A program made the translations under genes and the position numbers. A DNA stretch of 64,000 nucleotides, from assembly GCF_921293095.1 (NCBI RefSeq), contig NC_060259.1, forward strand, positions 372,001 through 436,000. Direction: 5' to 3'. This stretch comes from Ischnura elegans (Eukaryota; Arthropoda; Insecta; Odonata; Coenagrionidae). This document shows positions 54,712 to 64,000 of this stretch, piece by piece. The notes under the pieces are model-generated. The model was not told the DNA's origin and did no database searches. It saw only the letters and a program-made list of their open reading frames with translations. How positions within the stretch are numbered: position 1 is the stretch's first letter; each line of letters starts with the position of its first letter.

Positions 54712-54785
54712 GCCGGTCTCGGTGCCGGCAGATTAAGTCCTCCCCTGCCACAACAACGATCGCGATTTCGACTCCCGCCTACATA
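54712..54785 (+). mobile_element. tRNA-derived SINE head
   Basis: GTCTCGGTGCCGGCAGATTA, then TCCTCCCCTGCCAC, then the B-box-like GCGATTTCGACTCCCGCC. It matches the unit at 10487-10570 block by block. Confidence 0.55.
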
Positions 54786-54789
54786 TGAT

Positions 54790-55625
54790 TTTATTGAATG
54801 TGTTGCCCGACTTCATTACAATTATCGTAACTGAATAAAGTTCATTGAGCTCTAAGATCACTTGAGATGAATCCGTTTATTTATTATATAGATAGTTTCA
54901 TGTATTGATCGTAATTGGGGGAACCTGTGATCATTGCAGACATTACTATTATCATTACTCCTTGGCGTGAGGGTAAAAATCAAATATTCCACCGCTGAGA
55001 AGTACGAAAATTCTCCTCAACACTTGCTGTACCACGAGTAGAAGGGACAGAGGGGACAGAGGCTGCGGAGCGGAGTTGAAAGAGTCGGAGATCGGATGGG
55101 GGTCGGAATCCTTCCCCGCTGACAGCTTTACGAGCTCTGCGGGCCTCGTTACCGTATCGAGATGGTCCTCGCAGTGAGGGAAATGTATCGAGCAGATAAA
55201 GTGCTGTTCGTATGCGAAGTTAGCTGCGGAGAGTGGAATGGGTTAGTGGGAGAAGTGAAGGAGGGGAAAAAGAGGTGTGTACGGACGTTGGCAGTGAAGT
55301 TAGCGAGTCCGAGATAAGGAGTCGAAAAGGTTAGAGAAAGAGATGGAGAGGGAGATGGAGGCTGGGTGTGGGAGGCGGCGAAAAAACAAACACGAAGCGT
55401 AATGAGGATTGAAGACGCATGGAGGGCATAAAGCACTTTGGGGGAGGAGGGCGAGCGGTAACAGCAAGTTGTGTGCGCGGGGGTGAACATATACGGGTGG
55501 AGAAGCGGAGGAGAGCGGAAGCAGATACGGGTGGGACGAACGGAAGAATCCTTTTCATCCGGGACGCATTGAAAAAATGATTAATTAGACATATTGGAGG
55601 TCTAAAAAACCACTGTCATACGCAG
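54790..55625. other. Spacer, GA-rich
   Basis: Purine-rich DNA at 55040-55560 gives proline/serine-rich frames on the opposite strand. No gene was recognised. Confidence 0.4.
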
Positions 55626-55633
55626 AATAATAA

Positions 55634-56112
55634 TTCTCGGGAAGTTAATATTAAAACTGAAATCTTATGGCCTAGATGATGATGTCATTTCCTGGGTAAG
55701 AGAGCTTTTGAACGACCGCGTCCAAAGAGTGGTATTAGATGGTGTAGTCTCCAATAAGGTTGAGGTCATTTCTGGCGTCCCCCAGGGTGGTGTCATTGGC
55801 CCACTCATATTGCTTCTTTACATATAACGACTCTGGCGAAGTAGTACACAGTAAGCTACGATTATTTTCGGACGACTCTGTATTAATAGACTGCAAATCA
55901 GAGATATTTAAATCGTTATTCTTCCCTCGTATTATTAACAATAGCAATGGTGTCTCAATTACTAGAATTATTCGCGTCACTCCCTCGGACGACTCTCTGC
56001 ATGTTTTGTATTTCTTTTTAGTTCTACACTTGCATGGAGTTTCGTCTTCAATGCTGCATGTTGAAGATTGGTCGCCCCCTGCCAAACACCATGGTGTTAG
56101 GTGTAGATGTAG
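55634..56112 (+). pseudogene. LINE family 4, copy D: RT fragment joined to 3' end
   Basis: 55634-55890 aligns with the copy B RT: LKSYGLDDDVISWVRELL, SGVPQGGVIGPL, and FSDDS in place of FADDA. A one-base deletion near 55825 breaks the frame. The remainder of the RT is missing. The fragment resumes with a 3'-UTR-like stretch containing CCCCCTGCCAAACACC and a short GTAGATGTAGA tail near 56100, like the tail of copy C. Confidence 0.7.
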
Positions 56113-56199
56113 AATTTACCAATAGGTTTGTTGACTTGTTGTGTATCCTACTAACTTATGTCTTCCTTAATTCATGTTTCAGAAATTTTCCTTTTTTCA

Positions 56200-59100
56200 G
56201 GCCGCTTTACACAGTGAATTTTCATTCGCAAGATCATTCTAATGATCTTTCGAATGACCATCATTAACCGTGTATAACATAAATTTCCTGCGTTCGAATG
56301 ATAATTTGAATAAAATTTTAGGCATGTTCTAATTTGCTTGAATGATTTCATCTACATCTACATAATACCCTGCGAGCCACCTCTAGGGTGTTTGGCAGGG
56401 GGTGATCAATCACCAGCATGCAGCATGCATTTGGACTCCCACATGCACACCACACCGTCCAAAAAACGTCCCGTATACTAACAAACTATACTACTATATG
56501 CTGTTAGAAATAATAATTGAATTAAGAAACATGCATTAATTTTTACATATGTTAGTAGGCTACACTACAAGTCATGCAATATATTTACAAGTTCTCTTGC
56601 TGTCGTTATAATCTCTTATTGATCGTGGAATAAAATGACATTCGGAATCTGTCTGTTCTACAATCTATCTCTCTTATTTTATTTATATGATCTGATCTTC
56701 GTAGTATGTTAGCGTCCGTAAGATATGGTTAACTTCGTCAGAAAAGACTCTTGAATTTATCTAAAAGGTTTAGTCTATTTATCAATCTACGGTCCGACAG
56801 AGATTCCCATCCGAGTTTATCTAAGAGGTCAGTTACACTAACAAGACTATCGTAACGACCTTTCACATACCTGGCAGCTCTTCTTTGCACGCGTTCTAAC
56901 TCTGTTATTAAGCCTTTTTCATGAGAGACCCAAACACTGGCAGCGTATTCCAAATGTGGTCTAACGAGGGAAAGCTAGCTAATTTCTCCCACCTTGTCGT
57001 CGCACTTTCCTAATATTATTTAAACAAAACCCATTTTAAGATTAGCTTGACCGGTTATTTCTCGAATATGTTTATTCCACGATAGATCATTATTAAGTCT
57101 AACTCCTAGTTATTTCACGGATTCAACAGTCTCTATTTGGGTACCCCGAATCATATAGCTACGTCGTAGGGTGTTGTTCTTCTTCCAGAAATGCATTACG
57201 ACGCATTTTTTTCAAATTTAATTCTAACTACCAAGCATCGCACCAAGCTTGGATAGCAGCAAGGTCATTCGTTAGTTCATCTACATTTTTGCTGAAACGG
57301 ATTTCTCTGTAAACTACAGCTTCGTCTACAAATAATCGTAACTTACTGTGTCCTACTTCGCCAGTGTCGTTTATATAAAGAAGGAATAGGAGTGGGCCAA
57401 TGACACTACCCTGAGGAACGCCAGAAGTGACTCTAACCTCATTGGAGACTGCACCGTCTAATACTACTCTTCGGACACGGTTGCTCAAAATTACTCTAAT
57501 CCAGGAAATGACATCTTCGTCTAGACCATAAGATTTAAGTTTTATTATTAACTTTCCGTGGGGTACTTTATCAAATGTCTTTTTGAAATCAAGAAAAATC
57601 GCGTCTACTGGAATATTGTCTTCCCCGGAGACTAAAATATCGTGGGAGAAAAAAAGCGCTAACTGAGTTTCGCACGACCTGTTTTTCCTGAATCCATGTG
57701 TATTTCCCATTAATAAGTTTTGCGCGTCTAGATGTTTCATTACCGAGCTGACTACGATGTGTTCAAGGACTTTGCATGAGATGGACGTTAAAGATATCGG
57801 CCTGTAATTAGATGGCTGTTCCTTGTCTCCACTTTTAAATATTGGCGTTACATTAGCGATTTTCCAGTCATTAGGTACTTCGTGTTGCTTGATGGATTTA
57901 CTGAATATTAACTGCAAGTAATGGGCGATTTCAATATATTTTCTATTCCGAGCGTACTAATGTCAATAGCTGGCATCTTATGTATACAGGGATTGTCATC
58001 GGTCTCGGGTGAGTTCTCGGAAGGCTCGGTGAACACGCTCTTGAAGTAGGAATTTAATAAATTGGCTTTATCGTAACTGCTTGTCAACACATCTCCATTG
58101 TCGTTTCTCAGCGAACATACGGTAGATCGTTTACCTTGAACTTCCCTAACATATGACCAAAACGCTTTTGGGTTATCCTGTAACTGCTCTACTAGTGTTT
58201 TTCTTTTAAAATTCGTGAACGCATTGCTGAACGCTTCCCGCGTGGTGGCTTTAGTCATCCTATATTTTTTAATTATTAGCTCGCGTTCATTTGTGGATAA
58301 ATCCGAGCTGACTTTTTTCATTTTAGCATGACACGCTCTTTTTCGCCTAAGTGAATTTCTCACTTCCGCGTCATACCATCTCGGCTCGCTGCCTTCTTTT
58401 TTGTTTTACTAGGGATGCAGCTATTTATTACCGAGATTACGAGCGAAAGAAAAGCTTTCCAAGTACCCTCAACATTTAACTTTATTGTTGATTCTTGAAA
58501 CGCTGGGAAAGCAATTTTCAGATGACTCTTAAACCCATCAAAATTAGCTCTTTTAAAAATGAAAATTTTACGCTCTTTTTAAAGTTTACAGCGGTATTTA
58601 GAGTAAGCTTTGCAGTTACTACCCTATGGTCACTTATTTCTTCAACAGTGCCAATGTTTATTACCTGATGTGGTATATTTGTCGCTAATAAATCAGGAAT
58701 ACTTTCTCCTCTGTTTGGTGCGGATGCTATTTGAAGCAATGAGTTAGATGTAAAAGTGTGTAATAAGGCGTCGCAGATCACTTTATCCCTCCCACCAGGA
58801 ATGAAGCTATAAGTCTCCCAATCTATAGAAGGTACGTTGAAATCTCCACCCACAATCAAGTTTCTTTCAGGATACTTGGATGCTACGCTGTTTATTTGAT
58901 TTTGAAAATCCAACATTGACGTTATATCTGAGTTAGGTGGTCTGTAATACGAACATAATAAAATAGTTTTGAATTTTGGACATTTAATTAAACACCACAC
59001 AGATTCAACGCGATTCAACGATTTCCGTGAATGATATGAGCGCACGGCGTCCATCTTACCATTGGCATGCACCTCGGAATTTTAACATCATACTTAAAAT

Positions 59101-59764
59101 TTTAGAAGCAAAGTAACCATACAAAGCTCAAATAATAATATGTACTTTGAGAGAACATAAATTCACAAACATCAATTGTCTACAATGGGTAATTCGGAAA
59201 TGACATTCGGGATATTCAATGAATAAAAACGTCCTTTTTCTCCTCGATTGCTTCAATATTTTGTATAATTTCCAATTACTAAAATGTATTACATGAGATG
59301 AGCGCTAAAGTTTGGGTTGAGAGCCCCAATTAATGACAAAATCTCTGTTTAGTCGATGAACACAGTAGAACGAAAATGAGCCGTTACGTTATCTTGGCTC
59401 CCCTATGAAATCACAGTATTGCCTATCTCTCATCATTGAAGGAACACATAAGAATTAAATTTCAAGCATGGCCTAATTTGCTTGAATGATTCCGTGAATA
59501 ATATAAATGATATGGTCATTTGAAGAGTAAGTTTCCTTGTGATCAGAGCGCACTATCTTGAAGCATAATCATCGTTGCCCTGCAGCGAAAACAACTTATT
59601 ATGTACTTCGTTACGAGATCACAAAACGCACGATTTACTAAAATGGTTTTCCGCTATCAATTCGTACCGTTCGAATCTCCACTTAGTACGTCATACCCCA
59701 CCGAAAGACGAATGAATTTAATTCGAATGATCTTTCGAATGAAAATTCGCCGCATAAAGCGGCC
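56200..59764. mobile_element. TIR element split by a nested LINE
   Basis: The left end starts GGCCGCTTTACACAGTGAAT. The reverse complement of the right end starts GGCCGCTTTATGCGGCGAAT. Both continue with TTTCATTCG and AGATCATTC, giving imperfect TIRs of about 40 bp. Internally, a stretch beginning CTAATTTGCTTGAATGATT occurs at 56330 and again at 59474. LINE copy C occupies 56351-59010, so the element proper is about 0.9 kb, non-coding, and MITE-like. Superfamily not determined. Confidence 0.6.
56351..59010 (-). pseudogene. LINE family 4, copy C (5'-truncated, defective)
   Basis: Minus-strand copy from mid-endonuclease to a complete 3' end with ATGTAG units (plus strand CTACATCTACAT at 56352-56363). 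Endonuclease blocks are CSYYRPPNS and IVGGDFNVPSIDW (58990-58518), then a frameshift. 58363-57908 holds the linker. About 75 bp encoding the KSPGPDGLP segment is deleted at about 57915. The RT piece 57917-57228 carries FVDE instead of FADD and ends in TAG after CDAW, exactly as in copy A. The C-terminus is 56953-56738. The 3' UTR includes a CCCCCTGCCAAACACC motif followed by GGTGGCTCGCAGGG. Confidence 0.85.
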
Positions 59765-62155
59765 TTTATGCCTTCTCATCTTGTCTGTTTGAGCAGTTGG
59801 CAAGTTTTTCCTTTGCATGAATGTGGACGTATTTGTTAGTATGCAATTTTCAATTCTTTGCAACTTTCCAATTCCCAGGTCATAACAGGGTTTGCCATTG
59901 TTGAGCGTCGAGTGAGAGGGCTAGCCTATCCCACCCCAAAGTTAATGGCTGCAGCGTTGCCAAGTCAAAACGGGACTTCTAGCGCAGATTGGATAAAATT
60001 CTTGAAAATCATCGTAGAAAGACGATCAAAAAAGGACCGTATTTCTGGTGTCATCAAGAGGACGATAAAGGCAATAAATTGTTGATAGCACGAGAGGAAC
60101 TGTAAAATCAAAATTGTACTACACGTGGCCCACTTGGGTGGGGGCCCTCCCGGTGTTTTGGGTCCATCCGTCGCGAGCTCGGACCCCGGGAAAGGGTCGG
60201 ATTAGGCTCGGAGTCGAGGACGAACCCTCATTAGAGGGACTGACCGTCGGTAGTCCACGCGAGAGCGACATTAACCGCAAATTCTGTTTTACAAGGGATC
60301 TCTAGCCTTTCCCTCCCAAACCTATTCCAACTCATTTATGTCCATTGCATTGATTTTCGTAATCAGCAAACTCCAGACCGAAGAAACACTGGATTAACGC
60401 CGCGAAGACATAGATTCGTAATTTAGCCTCATTGGAATATTTATTACAACTTCATGGACATGGACTATGATTTTGTCTACGATAAATGGAGGCTTTAGGA
60501 CTCCATATATAATTTTCCGTGAACATCAGCAGAAAGCAAGCTACTGAATCTCACCTCCCCATGCTACAAGGGCGAGAACGACCAAGTCCCATGTATTCAC
60601 CGCAGCTGGGAGGCCGCTGGACCGTGCCCTTGGCGTTATCGCTTCACAGCAGGAGAAAGTTGGCGCGGCCCAGCCGAAGGATCCAGTCGGAGAGAGCTCG
60701 TTTTAAATAACTCGGGAGCTCATCATTCCGATCTGCATCCCTAAACTACGCCTGACCTCAACCGAGAGGCACGACCCCCCTCGTGTTCCATTCGCGCACA
60801 TTACTCTTCCGAATGCCACCGCGAGAGAGCGATGGGACATAGAGGTCGGACAGCCAGGGCGGGGAGATGTGGCCCGCTCCCAACACGCTCATCATAGACT
60901 GGTAAGCCCCCACGACGGTAATATTTTGAAGCGAGAACGGAGGTGCCAACCATAGAGCATCTGGAGAGGGCGTTAGCTACCCCTCCTACGGTAGGAAAGT
61001 GAAGCCAGGGGGGCGTGGCACTTTAGCCGGTCCGCCATATTCCATTACCCCGGGTGGAGCAGAAATACATGGTTCCTTATGGGGAATTCGTCAAAGGAAA
61101 CTCAATATTTTACCTATTGACAGCCGGAAAAAGCCGTTCCCACCGATGAGGGAAGGTTATCTGTTGAATATAAAACCGGAAAAAATGCATCTTTTGGATG
61201 AAATAAACGATTCAACCACGGTGTAGCAAATTAAAAATATGACGCACGACAAGTCATTTGTGACATTAGCAACTAATTTTCAGCCGTAAGGTGAAAAATA
61301 ACTGATGAATTCATGTGAAACCACTAAGTTATAACTTGAGATGATCACAGTAGAACTTTTTAAACAAAATTCAGTTATGAAAGTAAATAAAAAAGGATAA
61401 ATGGACGAGAGAGGAATGGGAGGACACTGAATGCTACGATAATAACGACGTTTAATTGCTATTGCGTGCACTACAAGATTTTATTTGGCTTATAATCCGT
61501 CAAAAATATAGGTACATAAATCGTGATTCAAGGAAAGAAATGATTTAGTAAGACTTAGGAACTTTGACGTGGGAAGTAGACGCGTTCATGATGCTGTTGG
61601 CCTGGGAAGGATACGAGAGTCAATCGATGATCTTTCTCAACAAGTGCATCGAAAAGATAGTCGGTTAAAAATTTCTGCATTGAGGGCTTGGCTCTATCTG
61701 ATTTTCATCAAACAATAATCACAACGGAAATCATGCCTACAATTACTTATCAATGCTGTACTAAAGTATTGATGGAAAAACTTTGTACACACAGAGGTCA
61801 ACCTTCCATTCTTATCACCGGACTTTTTTTCGGATATGTAACTTCAATATCCAAGTGTTTCACGGTGTAAATCATTTCCGAAACTCATGTCAAAAACCTC
61901 ATGGCCATTAAATGGAAAGGGCTTCCTCATCAAAGGACAAATTTGCGCATTAGGTAAGTAAAATATCGGCTAAGAGACAATATCGAAAGAGATTTTGCTT
62001 ACAATTCCGAGTAAACTGCTATCAAAACAGTAGTATTTGAAGAAATTGAGGATGGGTCTGGTGAATTTCAAGTGCTGACAAATCAGAAATTATTTTCCTT
62101 CCCCAAAATCAGACGAACATGCACCGTGGATGACAGCTGTATTAAATGATATCTT
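59765..62155. other. Spacer
   Basis: No gene or mobile element was recognised. A GC-richer stretch at 60110-60300 and 60540-61060 has only short, unconvincing frames. Confidence 0.4.
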
Positions 62156-62159
62156 TGAA

Positions 62160-63040
62160 GGAGGTATTAAAAAAAGAAAACTATTGCCATTTTCCAACTT
62201 ATATAATGTACACACCCATTAAATGTTACATTTTCAGATTTCCAGAATGACTTAACAATGTTATTCAAACTGATTACTTATACAATTCATACAAAGTAAC
62301 CAAATTAACAATAAATCTTAGGCAGACATGATGTAACATTCCATTATAATGTATTCAGATTAACAAGAGAACTATGAATACACGATGAGGCTGCCACACA
62401 CCCAGGATTATTTCCAATTTCTGTATGTTCATACACCCTCAATTACATTGGCTACTGGATTAGCTGAACCTGCAATGAAAAATATGTAAAAACAATTAAG
62501 CTGTATTACACCTAAATAGGATATATTTGACAATTTCTATGGACAGAGTCTGTGTGATATATCAAATTCTTAGTATCACCAATAAGGTAAACCTCTGGAT
62601 GTTTATGAAAAATGCTATCACTTAAGTTTCTATTTCATCAGTAGAACAATGAATGATCAATTACAATTTGCATACAACTTTCTGCAAAATAATTCTTATG
62701 TCGAGAGGGTGATCTTCCTACTAGCACTGTCTTTCTGCTGGACTTCCCCCCCCCCCTCCTCTGCTAAGGAGCTGAAATGCAGTAATTCAAGAATTCCGTT
62801 AAAAACTTAAAGGTCCACTGGGAAACTATAAAACAGAACAATATGAAATCACCATTCCACAACACTATCACTCCTTGACAAATACATTTCATCATTTACC
62901 AAAATATCTGCATTTATAATTTCATTAAATAACTACAATAATAATAAAATATTCCATTGTTTAATGACCACTATAGTATGCTTTCTGACTATTCAAGCTA
63001 ACTCACGTCTTAAAATTAACCACTTACCAAACAGCAGGAT
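62160..63040 (-). repeat. Inverted paralogue of 25.8-27.0 kb
   Basis: Reverse-strand counterpart of 25830-26960 with shared blocks in the same order and no hAT MITE. It covers a candidate 3' UTR, the last coding exon and the adjoining intron sequence of an unknown gene. Confidence 0.75.
62429..62469 (-). other. Candidate terminal coding exon (paralogue 2)
   Basis: After an acceptor-like TTTTTCATTGCAG the minus strand encodes (G)SANPVANVIEGV and a TGA. The phase is one base from the previous exon, matching an exon ending in G at 64000 before the GTAAGT donor. The intron would be about 1.5 kb (63999-62470). The reading frame is conserved in the other copy at 26.6 kb. The protein is not recognised and the rest of the gene is outside the window. 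Confidence 0.4.
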
Positions 63041-63369
63041 TGGTGTTTGAATTTCATACAAAATAGGCATTTCCAATCATGTCCTCCATATTAATGCTTC
63101 TCACCATTAGGAAAAGGAAACCTAACATACATACAAAGTACTTTCATGGAATGTTTTGTAGATGCACTTCCATCACTCATCAAACAATCTTAACTTTCAA
63201 GGTAGCATAAAACAGTAACATTTCTGGAAAACAAAGAAAATTTAGAGTCATTTAATATAGGCAGTGAATTTATGCTGGTAAAAAACCTAACCTATTGGAA
63301 AAAAACATTTTCACCATGAATAGGATATTTCGAACAAATATTGCAATTCAGCAAAGACCTCAAGTCAAT
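63041..63369. other. Intron-like spacer
   Basis: AT-rich, nothing recognised. Confidence 0.35.
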
Positions 63370-63800
63370 CTTAATCACTCATTCATCATCATCATTAGCC
63401 ACCAATGCTAAGATTGGTTTAACACAGCTCTCCATTCCTCTCTCCTGTCCGCTAACCTTTTCACAGCAATGGATTTCTTCTCTTTCACATCCCTTATAAC
63501 CTGTCACATTTCCCTCATTAATTCGGGACCTTCCTCTGCCCTTCTTCCCTCCCATCTGACCTTCCTTTTTGCAGAAAGCCTTCTTTCAATGAGCTAATCT
63601 ACTGACTATTTACATCCTGCATTGTCCATCCTTGATAATTGGGTTTCCCAGGTAAGGAAACTCTTTCACCCATTCTAGCTTATGCTTTTATGGGTTAATG
63701 TTCGTCTTAGTCTCCTCTGCTCCACTGCATACTAGCTTCTTAGTCTTGTTTTTATTGATCTTCAGGTGATATCTGGCTATTATCCTTTACATATTTTTCA
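63370..63800 (-). pseudogene. LINE family 3, old 3' fragment
   Basis: Begins with a TCATCATCATCATTAG tail (plus strand), then GATTGGTTTAACACAGCTCTCC, closely parallel to the tails at 31.7 and 35.6 kb. A deletion follows, then a stretch antisense to the RT region (CTGCATACTAGCTTCTTAGT). Decayed, and inside the candidate intron. Confidence 0.7.
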
Positions 63801-63993
63801 ATACGATGACAAATCATTCATATATCTGACACAAGACCGTTATGGAACACATGATAAATGTTCCTCACGTACAATATCCAACACAGCATTACAAGCAGCA
63901 GGATGACTTCCAGCCATTTATGAAAAGGCAGTAAATTTTGAAGAAGAATATCAGCTGAAAAATGGCTGAGAATATTATCAAAACAAATGGAAA

Positions 63994-63999
63994 ACTTAC
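63994..63999 (-). promoter_or_regulatory. Candidate 5' splice site
   Basis: The minus strand reads G|GTAAGT at the window edge. It pairs plausibly with the acceptor at 62470. Confidence 0.4.
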
Positions 64000-64000
64000 C

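Noticed and set aside
59464-59492. 27-bp target-site duplication of LINE copy C
   Set aside because: The matching block at 56322-56350 abuts the LINE tail, but this copy is about 450 bp from the LINE 5' end, so an internal repeat of the host element fits better.
1-64000. CRISPR arrays, operons, prophage or bacterial genes
   Set aside because: No regularly spaced repeats and no closely packed gene runs; the content is eukaryotic throughout.

Overview
This is a gene-poor, transposon-dense stretch of an animal nuclear genome, most probably an arthropod. The reasons are several APE-type LINE families ending in different microsatellite tails, a Penelope-like element, a piggyBac element, tRNA-derived SINEs, hAT-type MITEs, splice-site-like signals, and long non-coding AT-rich spacers with no operon-like packing. 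I cannot name the species.

Layout. 0-2.3 kb: a 5'-truncated LINE (family 1, TAA tail), then a small TIR element. 3.1-4.0 kb: a 5'-truncated LINE (family 2, GAA tail) with a 12-bp target-site duplication. 4.1-6.6 kb: a MITE-like hairpin element, a 23-bp direct repeat and a decayed unknown coding fragment. 7.0-10.2 kb: a complete piggyBac transposon (TTAA ends, matching TIRs, 569-aa transposase with the DDD triad). 10.5-20.4 kb: two tRNA-like SINEs, a second family 1 LINE and a decayed DDE-transposase N-terminus. 21.7-27.6 kb and 62.2-64 kb: two diverged, inverted copies of one genomic segment that look like the last intron, last short coding exon and 3' UTR of an unrecognised gene. 29.36-29.87 kb: a near-perfect 246-bp-arm palindrome. 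31.7-39.1 kb: three copies of LINE family 3 (ATG tail), one with its RT region deleted. 44.1-47.4 kb: two head-to-tail CR1/L2/Jockey-like LINE copies (family 4). 48.8-51.1 kb: a fifth LINE, cut by a Penelope-like element at 51.1-54.0 kb. 55.6-59.8 kb: two more family 4 copies, one nested in a TIR element.

The most notable structure is in the Penelope-like element. Its two ~326-bp terminal direct repeats (pLTRs) each carry, on the element's coding strand, a complete hammerhead ribozyme pattern about 40 nt upstream of the ORF start: CUGAUGA and GAAA core, GUC cleavage triplet, a self-complementary helix III and a two-part helix I. The element's ORF is frameshifted once and its RT catalytic box reads YVDN.

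No rRNA gene, true tRNA gene, CRISPR array or prokaryote-like operon was seen. Host genes are represented only by the two terminal-exon candidates, which I could not identify.
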